A stretch of 64,000 nucleotides of DNA from Pontibacter sp. Tf4. GTDB lineage: Bacteria > Bacteroidota > Bacteroidia > Cytophagales > Hymenobacteraceae. The stretch's first letter is position 1, and every line of letters begins with the position of its first letter. The notes beneath the pieces were generated by a model. It had not been told where the DNA came from, did no database searches, and saw nothing but the letters and a program-made list of their open reading frames with translations. The stretch spans positions 372,001 through 436,000 of the forward strand of contig NZ_JACKZC010000001.1 of NCBI RefSeq assembly GCF_014212495.1, given 5' to 3'. Below, in pieces: positions 1 through 8,600 of this stretch. The position numbers were made by a program, and so were the translations under genes.

Positions 1-795
1 TCCCAAAGTATACTTCGCAGGGCAAAGGAACAAAGTATAACCGTGCCACCTTCCACGTCTTTTAACTACCTGCCAGGCAAAGGCTTGGAAGGCCTAGTAG
101 AAGGTAGAGATGTAAAAGTGGTAGGTCCAAACTATATAAAAGAGTACAACATTGCCGTACCAGCCAGCCAGGCCGAAGAAGGTGTGGAAACAGTAGTTTA
201 CACGATAGTAGACGGAACACCTGTCGGTTACATTGCTATGCGCGACCAAATTCGCCCAGAATCTGCAGAAGCCATACGGGTGTTAAAAGAAAACGGAATC
301 AAAAACCTGCTGCTGACCGGTGATAACGAGCGTGTAGCCAAAAGCGTGAGCGACAAACTGCAGATGGACGGTTACCTGGCTAATGTACTACCGCACCAGA
401 AACAGGAAAAGGTAAGAGAGCTGCAAGCAAAAGGTGAATTCGTAGCAATGACCGGCGACGGCGTGAACGATGCCCCTGCCCTGGCGCAGGCCGACGTAGG
501 CATAGCCGTAGGCTCCGGTACCGATGTAGCCGCCGAAACCGCCGACATCATACTGGTAAACAGCAACCCAGCGGATATTGCTTCGCTTATACTTTTCGGG
601 AAAGCAACCTACCGCAAGATGATACAGAACCTGATTTGGGCCACCGGCTATAACGTCATCGCGTTACCACTGGCAGCAGGCGTGCTCTACAACCAGGGCA
701 TTATGGTGTCTCCGGCAGTTGGTGCAGCCCTTATGAGTTTAAGTACTGTAATTGTAGCCATAAATGCCCAACTGCTGCGAAGGCAAATAAAGTAA
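1..795 (+). CDS. Copper-transporting P1B-type ATPase, CopB-like (5' end outside window)
   Basis: C-terminal 264 residues of a heavy-metal P-type ATPase; the frame is open from base 1, so the start and the phosphorylated DKTG aspartate lie upstream. Visible are the P-domain TGDN motif (about base 316) and the GDGVNDAP hinge (about base 457), followed by the last two membrane helices. These carry N-x6-YN (NLIWATGYN) and MSxST (MSLST), the signature of the P1B-3 (CopB) subgroup rather than the MxxSS of CopA. That subgroup exports Cu(II)/Ag(I) or partly oxidised copper from the cytoplasm. It lies 92 bp upstream of a DUF305 lipoprotein in the same direction, a frequent copper-resistance partner. 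Metal specificity is inferred from the motifs only. Confidence 0.93.
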   Translation, partial: SQSILRRAKEQSITVPPSTSFNYLPGKGLEGLVEGRDVKVVGPNYIKEYNIAVPASQAEEGVETVVYTIVDGTPVGYIAMRDQIRPESAEAIRVLKENGIKNLLLTGDNERVAKSVSDKLQMDGYLANVLPHQKQEKVRELQAKGEFVAMTGDGVNDAPALAQADVGIAVGSGTDVAAETADIILVNSNPADIASLILFGKATYRKMIQNLIWATGYNVIALPLAAGVLYNQGIMVSPAVGAALMSLSTVIVAINAQLLRRQIK

Positions 796-887
796 GCTAG
801 CAGCAACAAGGTATCCCTCTCTTATACAACTACCTGAATAACAAGGCGTAAAACTGATCTTATAGACACATAAATAAACTTAAGACT

Positions 888-1583
888 ATGAAAAATTTAG
901 GAAAGCAGATCCAAATATTGGCCCTATGTGCAGTAACAGTGCTATTCGTTACAGCTTGTGGTGGGCAAGAAAGTAAAACAGAAGAAACCACTACAACCAC
1001 TACAGAAGAGACAACAATTGAAACTGCTTCAGACACTACTATGGATACCGCAATGGCGGGCGGTGGCATGATGGCGCACATGCACCAGAACATGGAAGAA
1101 ATGCAAGGTATGAAAGCTAATATGACCGGCGATCCCGATTATGATTTTGCCCTGATGATGACACACCACCATCAAGGGGCTATCAGAATGGCAGATGAAG
1201 AAATAGCAAACGGCACAGATGCTAAAATGAAGGAGATGGCTCAGAAAACAAAGACATCTAACCAGGCTGATATACAAAAACTACAGGCATTTACCAGCAA
1301 GCACACGCCTGCTAAAGGCGACACTACCACTACCATGCGTATGATGCACCCCATGAACCGTATGATGCAGCAGATGCATCAGCAGGATATGAGCAACATG
1401 AATACTGACCAGAACTTTGCCACTATGATGATTCACCACCATCAGATGGGTAATGAAATGTCGAAAGAGTTTCTGAAGATTGGAAAGACACAGGAAATGA
1501 AACAAATGGCGCAAAAAACCATAGACCAGCAGACAAAAGAGATCAAAGAACTGGAAGCCTGGCAGCAACAGAATAAAGAATAG
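888..1583 (+). CDS. Lipoprotein with two DUF305 domains, probable copper-binding
   Basis: 231 residues. The N-terminus is a lipoprotein signal with lipobox VTAC (Cys24), followed by a Thr/Glu-rich linker. Two DUF305 (ferritin-like four-helix) halves follow, each with an MMxHHHQ motif (about residues 90 and 180) and many Met and His residues. DUF305 proteins recur in copper-resistance loci, and the ATPase directly upstream fits a periplasmic copper-binding or handling role. The two halves look like an internal duplication. Cellular site (lipid-anchored, periplasm-facing) is inferred from the lipobox. The exact biochemical role of the family is not established. Confidence 0.9.
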   Translation: MKNLGKQIQILALCAVTVLFVTACGGQESKTEETTTTTTEETTIETASDTTMDTAMAGGGMMAHMHQNMEEMQGMKANMTGDPDYDFALMMTHHHQGAIRMADEEIANGTDAKMKEMAQKTKTSNQADIQKLQAFTSKHTPAKGDTTTTMRMMHPMNRMMQQMHQQDMSNMNTDQNFATMMIHHHQMGNEMSKEFLKIGKTQEMKQMAQKTIDQQTKEIKELEAWQQQNKE

Positions 1584-1622
1584 ATTTTAAAATCGCACCT
1601 TAGACTTTTATGGAAATCCAAC

Positions 1623-1660
1623 ATAACAACCGCTTGTTTAATCAAGTAAGCGGTTGTTAT
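1623..1660 (+). terminator. Rho-independent terminator after the DUF305 gene
   Basis: A perfect 13-bp stem (1623-1635 with 1648-1660) with a 12-nt loop, followed by ATTTT. It sits 40 bp after the DUF305 stop codon, so it closes the copper operon. Confidence 0.8.
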
Positions 1661-1722
1661 ATTTTAAAGAGCTACATAAAACTAACTACATTCTTGTTTA
1701 AATCTTACCTTCAAATTTACTT

Positions 1723-1737
1723 GTAACAATATGTTAC
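1723..1737. promoter_or_regulatory. Palindrome GTAAC-N5-GTTAC, downstream of the SRAP gene
   Basis: Perfect 5-bp arms around AATAT, immediately past the SRAP stop. The same spaced palindrome occurs at 1870-1884 and 2491-2505. A binding-site role is conjecture. Confidence 0.35.
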
Positions 1738-1741
1738 ACGC

Positions 1742-2434
1742 TTAAAACAGACTACCTTGTTCTGGTGCCGGAATTAAAATGGCAGGTGTATTATTTGTTA
1801 CGGAATTTACTAACGGTGATACCGCATAGGCCTTCATTTCAGCTGCTGGAAAAGGCTGCAATAAGTCTAGTAACAACTTGTTACTAGAGTTTTTATCCAG
1901 CCAAGATTCTTCATTTTCCGGAGCTAAAATTACCGGCATCCGGTCGTGCGTCGGCTTTACCAGTTCGTTGGCCTGTGTCGTAATGATCGTAAAAGTGTTC
2001 AATACCTCACCTGTTTTCGTATCCGCCCATTCATCCCATAATCCGGCAAATGAAAACAGTTCTTCGCTTTTAAGCAGGAACCGGTAAGGTGCTTTACCGG
2101 CTGTTGATGTACGCCATTCATAAAAGCCATCAGCCGGAACCAGGCAGCGCTTACTACTTATCAGTTCACGGAAACTGGGTTTGTCCAGCAACGTTTCGGC
2201 GCGCGCATTGATTGGTTTGATTTTAGAGTTTCCGTCTTTGGACCAATGGGGTAGTAAGCCCCAGGAAAAATGCTGAACCTGATCCGGCTTATCGCTTGTA
2301 ACAACTGGTAACGGCTGAGAAGGTGCGGCATTATAGTGCGCTTCTAACTTATACTTCTCCAGTAGCCGGGCTACCCGCGAGGCTTTGTTATTTTTATCTT
2401 TTACCGTAATTGCTACGGAATATCTACCGCACAT
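1742..2434 (-). CDS. SOS-response-associated peptidase (SRAP/YedK/HMCES family)
   Basis: 230 residues when started at the ATG giving MCGRY; the upstream in-frame extension is rejected because the catalytic Cys must be residue 2 after Met removal. Family hallmarks are visible: N-terminal CGRY, the NARAET segment, the PADGFYEW glutamate segment and HDRMPVIL near the C-terminus. SRAP proteins form a thiazolidine crosslink with abasic sites in single-stranded DNA, shielding them during replication. The gene is convergent with the DUF305 gene. Spaced palindromes GTAAC-N5-GTTAC lie just upstream, inside the 3' part and just downstream, and may be regulatory. Confidence 0.95.
   Translation of the reverse strand: MCGRYSVAITVKDKNNKASRVARLLEKYKLEAHYNAAPSQPLPVVTSDKPDQVQHFSWGLLPHWSKDGNSKIKPINARAETLLDKPSFRELISSKRCLVPADGFYEWRTSTAGKAPYRFLLKSEELFSFAGLWDEWADTKTGEVLNTFTIITTQANELVKPTHDRMPVILAPENEESWLDKNSSNKLLLDLLQPFPAAEMKAYAVSPLVNSVTNNTPAILIPAPEQGSLF
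1870..1884. promoter_or_regulatory. Palindrome GTAAC-N5-GTTAC, inside the SRAP coding region
   Basis: Perfect arms around AACTT, extended by CTA/TAG on the flanks. It overlaps codons of the SRAP C-terminus, so it may be partly coincidental. Confidence 0.25.
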
Positions 2435-2490
2435 AAAATTACCCTTTTCTGTAGTAATTAATACATAACCTGGACTACACATTTATAGCT

Positions 2491-2505
2491 GTAACAATTA
2501 GTTAC
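2491..2505. promoter_or_regulatory. Palindrome GTAAC-N5-GTTAC upstream of the SRAP start, possible operator
   Basis: Perfect arms around AATTA, about 57 bp upstream of the SRAP start, where a promoter would be expected. SRAP genes are often DNA-damage regulated, so a LexA-like or other repressor site is conceivable, but no regulator is visible here. Confidence 0.35.
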
Positions 2506-2783
2506 CGTCAATATCCAGTGTGCTATTTACCGAATAAAATCTATAGTTTGAAAAGCTAAACAAATAGCTATAGTTACCTAAGCTATAGATAATAAGCACG
2601 ATGCTGTTACAAAAAGTTATGTGCTTATCAAGCGGCTTGCACAACTTAAATTTATTGTAAAGTTTCATCTCAATAGGTACATACTTTAACCTTATATAGT
2701 ATAAGGTAAATATAACATTTGAGCTTGTAACAGGCATTATGTAAAATACCTATTGAGAAATTTCTTGCCTGATGCTATGATTT
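2506..2783. other. AT-rich spacer with no convincing gene
   Basis: With 2435-2505 this is a 349-bp gap between the SRAP start and the stop of the ATPase gene. It is visibly AT-rich and holds two CTATAG copies, a further TATAG and isolated GTTAC/GTAAC half-sites. A 79-codon reading frame here has low-complexity content and no recognisable domain, and I do not call it. Confidence 0.5.
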
Positions 2784-3512
2784 CTAATGCCTTAGATCTG
2801 GGGCATCCTTTGGGAATTGAATAACATTACACATTTCTCTAAGTCTAGACCTAGAAATATTCTTATAATATTCTGTCAGTTCTTCCACATTTAGGTTAGT
2901 CGTGAAATGGCTTTTAGCACCTGTCTTTTTAAAAAATAGATGACGTATATAAATTAGTTCTTGGCCAACAATAATCTTTCTGCCAAAGTGAGTAATTGGA
3001 GGATCTACCCCTAAGTCATCAAATAAACAATCAATTGGTTTACCTGATTGTGAAAAAATAGGTCCAAATCGGTATGGGCTAAGTGCTTTTTCGCCCTTTT
3101 CACTACAGTTCATCATTATATCATAAACATATTCCTCCTTGATGCCAGACTTTATAAACTTCTTGAGCATCAATATGATCTCAGTTTTTCCACAACCAAC
3201 AGGTCCCATCAATAAAAGCCCTTTTTGGGGGTTTATATTTAGCTTTTGCATGGCTTCTATATCTTTTGCAGCATAGGCGGCAATCTTTTCCAATATATCG
3301 CGATGCCAGTTGAATTGAATAAGCTTATCTCTTATCTCTTTTGGCCAATCAACACACTGCATGGTCTGTATGAAGTAAGCTAGAATTGTTCCTGTAGACC
3401 ACTGAGGAGCAATGCTATAACTTGCCGCTGTATTCTTTACTTCTGTCGGTACCGTGGTAGCTAGAGAAGCCCATCCATCTGTTATCTCTCTTATTGATCG
3501 TGCTGTGTTCAT
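2784..3512 (-). CDS. DnaC/IstB-like P-loop ATPase, likely helicase loader of a mobile element
   Basis: 242 residues. Walker A GPVGCGKT is at residues 103-110 and Walker B-like CLFDDLG at about 162-168; an Arg/Ser-rich segment near the C-terminus may hold sensor residues. The size and layout match DnaC-type replicative helicase loaders found in phages, plasmids and integrative elements. The annotated start overlaps the end of the upstream HTH gene by 98 bp; the alternative Met51 start (base 3362) would remove the overlap but also the N-terminal extension. The DNA is AT-richer than the core genes around it, which suggests transfer. The cargo helicase is not in the window. Confidence 0.75.
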   Translation of the reverse strand: MNTARSIREITDGWASLATTVPTEVKNTAASYSIAPQWSTGTILAYFIQTMQCVDWPKEIRDKLIQFNWHRDILEKIAAYAAKDIEAMQKLNINPQKGLLLMGPVGCGKTEIILMLKKFIKSGIKEEYVYDIMMNCSEKGEKALSPYRFGPIFSQSGKPIDCLFDDLGVDPPITHFGRKIIVGQELIYIRHLFFKKTGAKSHFTTNLNVEELTEYYKNISRSRLREMCNVIQFPKDAPDLRH

Positions 3513-4239
3513 TTGTGTTAGTATTTGAATATTGGAAATTGCTATTTGTTTTATTTAACCAGTTTCTAACTGCTGCCTGCCAATCTAGAATAGGGCCGGC
3601 TTTCATTTGCCAGCCTAAAGCGGAATAATAATCTACAAATGACCGGGCCTCTTTGCCTTCTTTCTTGCTAAGCCATGGCAGCTTCAGGGTTTGCATATAA
3701 TTCTCTACTTGTTCCTGATTAGGCCACTTTGCTTCAAAATGACTTGAAGAAAATTTTTCAGAATTTTTTCTGGCTTGAGAATACCCTTCTCTATCATCCT
3801 TATTTTTAATATTCTTTTTATATATAAGGAGTGAAGCCGTATTCTCTGGTCCATTTTGTCCCGAGGTAGAACCATTAGTGTCCATAGGTATAGACAATTC
3901 TGGGGTATCCTCACACAAAAAAATGCTTCTTTTATTTCCTTCTTCTTGATTGATTTCAACCCGGATATAACCGAGTTTGGCAAGGGAGGTGATGCTTCTG
4001 GAAATGGTTTTAGGATCTACACCAAACTTTTTGGCAAAGTGTGCATTGGTAGCCCAGCATTTTTTATGCTTTTTAGCAAGACCTATTATTTCAGAGAAAA
4101 TGATCTTAGCAGTTGAGCTCAGGCGCTTATCGTAACGCACTTCAGCAGTCAGGATAGTTTTGATACCTTGCCTTGCAGCAGGTTGCTTTGAGCATCCTGT
4201 GTTTGCTGTGTCCAGTGAATAGGGGAGTTTCTCTGCCAT
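3415..4239 (-). CDS. Helix-turn-helix replication-type protein (RepA/DnaD-like)
   Basis: 274 residues. A winged-helix or HTH domain occupies about residues 37-100, containing WATNAHFAKKFGVDPKTISR followed by a wing-like segment, as in HTH_36 replication initiator or phage replication proteins. The middle is low-complexity, and the C-terminal part (LPWLSKKEGKEARSFVDYY, WLNK) resembles the tail of DnaD-like primosome proteins. It overlaps the DnaC-like gene, the usual initiator/loader pairing of phage and plasmid replication modules. Two bases upstream of its start is the stop codon of a truncated gene, so it once sat inside a longer operon. The family call rests on the HTH; the DnaD comparison is inference. 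Confidence 0.65.
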   Translation of the reverse strand: MAEKLPYSLDTANTGCSKQPAARQGIKTILTAEVRYDKRLSSTAKIIFSEIIGLAKKHKKCWATNAHFAKKFGVDPKTISRSITSLAKLGYIRVEINQEEGNKRSIFLCEDTPELSIPMDTNGSTSGQNGPENTASLLIYKKNIKNKDDREGYSQARKNSEKFSSSHFEAKWPNQEQVENYMQTLKLPWLSKKEGKEARSFVDYYSALGWQMKAGPILDWQAAVRNWLNKTNSNFQYSNTNTNEHSTINKRDNRWMGFSSYHGTDRSKEYSGKL

Positions 4240-4241
4240 CT

Positions 4242-4370
4242 CTATTTCTTTTTAGATTTAGAAGATGACTTTGGTTGGCTAGAAGATGTATAGCCGGTTT
4301 GGTGGTAGAAAGCTTCTAAGGCAGCAATGTCTTCTTCTAAAAAGTTCGATTGCTGCGCTAGTTGGTCTAC
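4242..4370 (-). pseudogene. C-terminal remnant of the gene formerly upstream of the replication pair
   Basis: Read on the minus strand, this is an open 42-codon tail starting VDQLAQQSNFLEEDIAAL and ending in a Ser/Lys-rich SKSKKK, with its stop 2 bp before the start of the HTH gene. Directly in front of it, at 4371-4373, is an in-frame TAG, and no ATG exists inside. The helix-like acidic sequence and the tight operon spacing argue it is a true gene end cut off by a deletion or recombination. The parent family is not recognisable. Confidence 0.6.
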
Positions 4371-4381
4371 CTAAAGAGAAG

Positions 4382-4410
4382 CCTGATTCAGAAATGAGTC
4401 AGGCTTTTTT
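4382..4410 (+). terminator. Strong hairpin with T-run beside the relic boundary
   Basis: A stem of about 12 bp (AAGCCTGATTCA pairing with TGAGTCAGGCTT, one G-T pair) with a GAAA loop, followed by six T. No plus-strand gene reads into it, so it may be the end of a lost gene at the junction of the replication relic. Confidence 0.6.
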
Positions 4411-4471
4411 GTTTTACAGTTCGGTATCAGGTTGTTGCTATAGTTGGCTTCTTTGGCAAACTATAGGCTCG

Positions 4472-4846
4472 TTACTTTTCCTGTTTTGTTGACCCGTAAA
4501 TCGACTTTCGATATTCCGTTCCCCAGTTTGCAATTTCATTTATAATCGGTTCAAGCGTTCTGCCATACTCGGTTATCTGATATTCCACGGTAATTGGTTT
4601 GGTGTTCAGCACTGTGCGCGACACCAGGTGGTTCATCTCCAGATCCTGCAGTTCTTTTGAGAGCATCTTTGCGCCAATTCCTTCTACCTCCCGGATTAGG
4701 TCCATGAAGCGCATTTTATCGCTTTGCAGCAGGGTGCCTATAATATGAAACTTCCACTTACCGGATAGTATTTCCATTGTGTCTCTGATGGCAGTGATTC
4801 GGGAATTGCAAGTTGCCGTAGTATTAAGGTAGGCCTGTTTCTTCAT
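4472..4846 (-). CDS. HxlR-family winged-helix transcriptional regulator
   Basis: 124 residues, the usual HxlR length. The N-terminal Cys (TATCNSRITA) precedes a winged helix with ILSGKWKFHIIGTL, MRFMDLIREVEGIGAKMLSKEL and the wing ending VEYQITEYGRTL; all are typical HxlR segments. HxlR proteins act as dimers and often sense electrophiles or oxidants through a conserved Cys. It is divergent from a NTF2-like gene, with two 16-bp inverted repeats in between that look like its operator, so autoregulation plus control of the neighbour is likely. Confidence 0.93.
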   Translation of the reverse strand: MKKQAYLNTTATCNSRITAIRDTMEILSGKWKFHIIGTLLQSDKMRFMDLIREVEGIGAKMLSKELQDLEMNHLVSRTVLNTKPITVEYQITEYGRTLEPIINEIANWGTEYRKSIYGSTKQEK

Positions 4847-4896
4847 CTTTCAGATTGCTTATTAATGCTTTTAGCGAAGATACAGAATAACCTGCA

Positions 4897-4930
4897 GTTT
4901 CCTAAAGGAAACCGGTTTCAAAAGGGAAAC
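4897..4930. promoter_or_regulatory. Tandem operator of the HxlR regulator
   Basis: Two adjacent 16-bp inverted repeats spaced by 2 bp: 4897-4912 is perfect (GTTTCCT-AA-AGGAAAC) and 4915-4930 keeps the outer arms (GTTTC...GAAAC). They lie in the divergent spacer, 50-85 bp from the regulator start and just upstream of the promoter of the NTF2-like gene. Regulator identity as binder is inferred from position. Confidence 0.7.
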
Positions 4931-4938
4931 GCATACCA

Positions 4939-4966
4939 TTTGTAAACTTAAAGGGGCGTAGGTTTG
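4939..4966 (+). promoter_or_regulatory. Bacteroidota-type promoter for the NTF2-like gene
   Basis: TTTG at 4939-4942 and TAGGTTTG at 4959-4966, matching TAnnTTTG, with a 16-bp spacer (a little short). It starts 8 bp past the second inverted repeat, so a bound repressor could occlude it. Confidence 0.6.
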
Positions 4967-4995
4967 CATCAGTATTAACCAATAAAGAAATCGAA

Positions 4996-5376
4996 ATGAA
5001 AAATTCAGCAAGATCAGTTGTAGAGAAAATGTTCGCTGCTTTTAGCGAAGGGGATGTAGATAAATTTGTTGCTACCGTTTCCGAGGATACGGTCTGGATC
5101 TACCACGGCACTCAGGTTATCCCAAAAGGTATTTACGAAGGGAAGGAAGGTGCACGTGCCTTTATCAGTGGCATTCTTAACAACACAGACATTATTAGTT
5201 TTGAGCCTCAGCAGTTTATAGTTGAAGATAACAAGGTCGTTGTTTTAGGCCAGGAACACCAGCGGGTTAAAAGCTCAGGAAAAGAACTGAAGCAGAAGTG
5301 GGTGCAGGTATATACCGTAGAAAATGACCTTATTACCAGAATGGAAGAGTTTGCTACATCTGAAGTGGTAAGCTAA
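4996..5376 (+). CDS. SnoaL-like / NTF2-superfamily protein
   Basis: 126 residues with the cone-shaped alpha+beta NTF2 fold pattern: VVEKMFAAFSEGDVDKFVATVSEDTVW, then GKEGARAFISGIL and the C-terminal strand segment KWVQVYTVENDLITRMEEF. Such ketosteroid-isomerase-related proteins bind or turn over small molecules; no specific catalytic residues can be assigned. Divergent arrangement with an HxlR regulator suggests it is induced by a reactive small molecule. The substrate is unknown. Confidence 0.85.
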   Translation: MKNSARSVVEKMFAAFSEGDVDKFVATVSEDTVWIYHGTQVIPKGIYEGKEGARAFISGILNNTDIISFEPQQFIVEDNKVVVLGQEHQRVKSSGKELKQKWVQVYTVENDLITRMEEFATSEVVS

Positions 5377-5418
5377 CAGGAGATTCGCAACATAGATGCT
5401 CCCGCTAGCTATAAAAGA

Positions 5419-5446
5419 AAGCCTGGTCCGTTTACGGGCCAGGCTT
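5419..5446 (+). terminator. Terminator after the NTF2-like gene
   Basis: A 12-bp stem (5419-5430 with 5435-5446, one G-T pair) and a TTTA loop, followed by a short CTTTAGTTT tract. Confidence 0.7.
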
Positions 5447-5575
5447 CTTTAGTTTCCTATACGTCTGTAAATCAAGGCCGACAATAGTTGCATACAAACG
5501 AATATACTTTATTTAATACACAAACTTTACCTTTTCTTAATATAGCTATACGGTGATAAATTTTCTTTAATAAAG

Positions 5576-5583
5576 TACCTTTG
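5576..5583 (+). promoter_or_regulatory. -7 element TACCTTTG upstream of the endonuclease I gene
   Basis: Exact match to TAnnTTTG, 26 bp before the start codon. The -33 region is only T-rich, so the assignment is moderate. Confidence 0.5.
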
Positions 5584-5608
5584 TGGCATCAACCCTTAGT
5601 TACATTAC

Positions 5609-8600
5609 ATGAAAAGATTTTTACTCGCTCTCAGTATTTTACTGTCGGCCACGCTGCAACTGGCAGCACAAACAGCTCCGCCCGCCAATCTTTCTGGCGA
5701 AGAGCTTAAGACCTGGCTCCGCACCAACTGGTACGATGGCAAACGGATAGTACTTGATTACAGTACCGCCCGTGGTAAAATGTACAACTACATAGATAAC
5801 TATAACAACAAGGTTACCTGTGTGTACTCAGGCTATCAGGAGAGCAAAGCCTACAGCGAAACAGGTACATCAACTGCTATCGGCAGCATTAACTGCGAGC
5901 ACACAGTACCGCAATCATGGTTTAACGAGGCAGTGCGTATGCGTTCAGATATACATCACCTGTTCCCAACTTACGACACCTGGAACAGCGACCGTGGCAG
6001 CGACCCGTTTGGCGAGATACCAGATAACCAGACCACAAAATGGGTACGTGGCAGCAGCTCACAAACTGCTATCCCGACCTCGAACATAGATGAGTACAGC
6101 GAAGATGGTCCGGGCAAATATGAGCCGCGTGAAGATCATAAAGGTAACCTAGCCCGTGCTGTGTTCTACTTCTATACCATGCACGCTACCCAAAGCTTCG
6201 ATTCCGGTAAAAACGTGATTACAGCTGTAGCAGACCTTAACACCCTGTACCAGTGGCACCTGCAAGACCCTGTTGATGCCCGCGAGCGAGAGCGTAATGA
6301 CAGAGTAGAAAAGGCACAAGGTAACCGTAACCCTTACATCGACTATCCTGAACTGGTAGCAAAAGCCTGGGGTCTTGCTCCGGTAAACTGCTCGCCGGCT
6401 ACCCAGATCAGCAGCCTTACAGTAACAGACAAAACCACTTCATCTGTAAAACTTACCTGGTCTAACGGCTCCGGCGACAGAAGACTTGTGGTGGTGCGCG
6501 AAGGCGCTGCTGTTGCTTTTGCACCAACAGGTACTTATAGTGGTGTGAACGCTGATTTCAGTGCAGCTACAGACCAGGGCAATGGCCAGCGCATCGTTTA
6601 TTACAACAGCGGAAACACGGTAACTATAACCGGCCTGAAAGCCAACACTACCTACTATGTACAGGCGTTCGAGGCTTGTTCATCAGACAATACTTACAAT
6701 ATCACTGCTGCCCCAACTATAACTGCTACCACCCCGGATTATGCCTGCACAGGCGTACCAACGGCCGTTACGGCACTTTCTTCAGCAGATGTTGCGCAAG
6801 GCGGCTTTACCCTGAACTGGACCAATGGTTCCGGCGATGGAAGAATTGTAGTGATCCGCAAAGATGTAGCCCCTTCGTTTGTGCCACAGGCTGGTACAGT
6901 ATACAACGGTGCTTCGGCAAACTATAGCTCGGCAGCTACTTTAACCGATGGCAGCAAACTGATCTACAGCGGCGCAGGCAGCAGCGTAACCGTAACTGGT
7001 CTGCAGGCAGGTAGCTTATACTTTGTACAGGTATTTGAAAGCTGCTCTAACGGCAACCAATACGAAACGGCAGCAGCACCGGCACTGGCAGTAACCACAT
7101 CAGCAGCCAATAACCCGCCAACCGGCAACGGTAACGTAGTTGCCATGCAGGACTTCAATGCTACAGCGACCGATGGCTGGGCAGTAATTTCCGGTTTCGA
7201 GAAGGTTTCTAACATAAATACAGGGTATCCGGATAAGCAGCGTCTGAGAAGCGGTTCAAGCTTACAGGTATCTGCCACTCCGGAGCCACATGTGCTGGAA
7301 CTGAGCGAAGTAACTATAGCCGGCAGACAGGACGTGTACCTGGAACTATACAACTCAGCGGTAGCCACTACATCAGGTAACGGTGTAGAAAACTCTGACC
7401 TGTTTGAGGTGTATGTAGCCCTGGATGGCGCCAACTATAGCACTACCCCGGACGTAAGAATGACAGGTACTACCACATCCAACAACATACAGTATGGCAT
7501 GAACGGTACGGCAACTATAACGACTGCTGCCGGCACGCCTGTTGAAAGAATATTCTCCGAAAATGGCGCTCTTCCTTTGGATAAAGCACCATCTATTCTG
7601 CGTGTAACGATCCCGAATGGTACTACTTCAGTAAAAGTAAAGCTGCTTGTAAAAGCGAACAGCGATAAAGAGATCTGGAACGTGGAAGACGTAGCCCTTT
7701 ACGCAGCTGCTTCCGGCCCAACGGATTGCGATGAGTTTGCTTTGGAAGGCCATGCCGGTGAGGACGTAACATTATATGCAGGTCAATCAGCAACTATAGG
7801 TGCAGCGGCTGAAGATGGCTATACCTACAACTGGTCTCCGGCGATAGGTCTGTCTGATGCAACTATAGCTAACCCATCGGTATCGCATACTACACCTGGT
7901 ACTTATGTGTACACCGTAACAGCAACCAAAGATGGCTGCTCTTCTACTGACGAAATTACTGTAACGGTACAGGCGCTCGCAGCACCAGTAGTTGCTGATG
8001 TTACCATCTGCTCTGGCCAGACTGCTGCTTTAGAGGTGTCTAATCCGGATGCTGCCATGGTGTATAAGTGGTACGATGCTGAAACGGCAGGTACTTTACT
8101 GGGTACAGGTGCTACTCATAATACTATACAGCTTACAACAACTACCTCTTTCTATGTAGAGGCAGTAAACACACAAGGCATAGCAAGCACGCGCACAAAA
8201 GTAACTGTTACAGTGCTGGCAGGTGCTCCGGCAGCTGCAACTATAGCTGGCCCAACCGCAGCCTGCGCCGGCGAAACTATAACTTACACCGCAACTGCTG
8301 CAGAAGGCGTAACCAACTATACCTGGACTGTTCCAGCTAACTGGACGATCGTATCAGGGGCGGGAACAGCAACTATAACTGTAACAACGGCAGGTAACTC
8401 TGGCGATGTAACGGTTAAAGTAGCAAGTACCTGCGGCGAAAGCGAAGCAACTACCTATGCCGTAACTGTAAATGCAGTGCCGGCTAAACCGGTTATCTCG
8501 CAAAACGGCAACCAGCTTACAGCTAGCGTAACCGGCAACACTTATGAGTGGAAGAAAGACGGCGTAGCGATAGCGGATGCTACCACCCAAACTATAACTA

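Noticed and set aside
860..1093. Minus-strand frame over the DUF305 gene
   Set aside because: Lies opposite the repetitive Thr/Glu-rich and Met-rich codons of a clear gene and has no domain.
2498..2737. Frame of about 79 codons in the AT-rich spacer upstream of SRAP
   Set aside because: Low-complexity, no ribosome-site or homology, and it spans likely promoter DNA.
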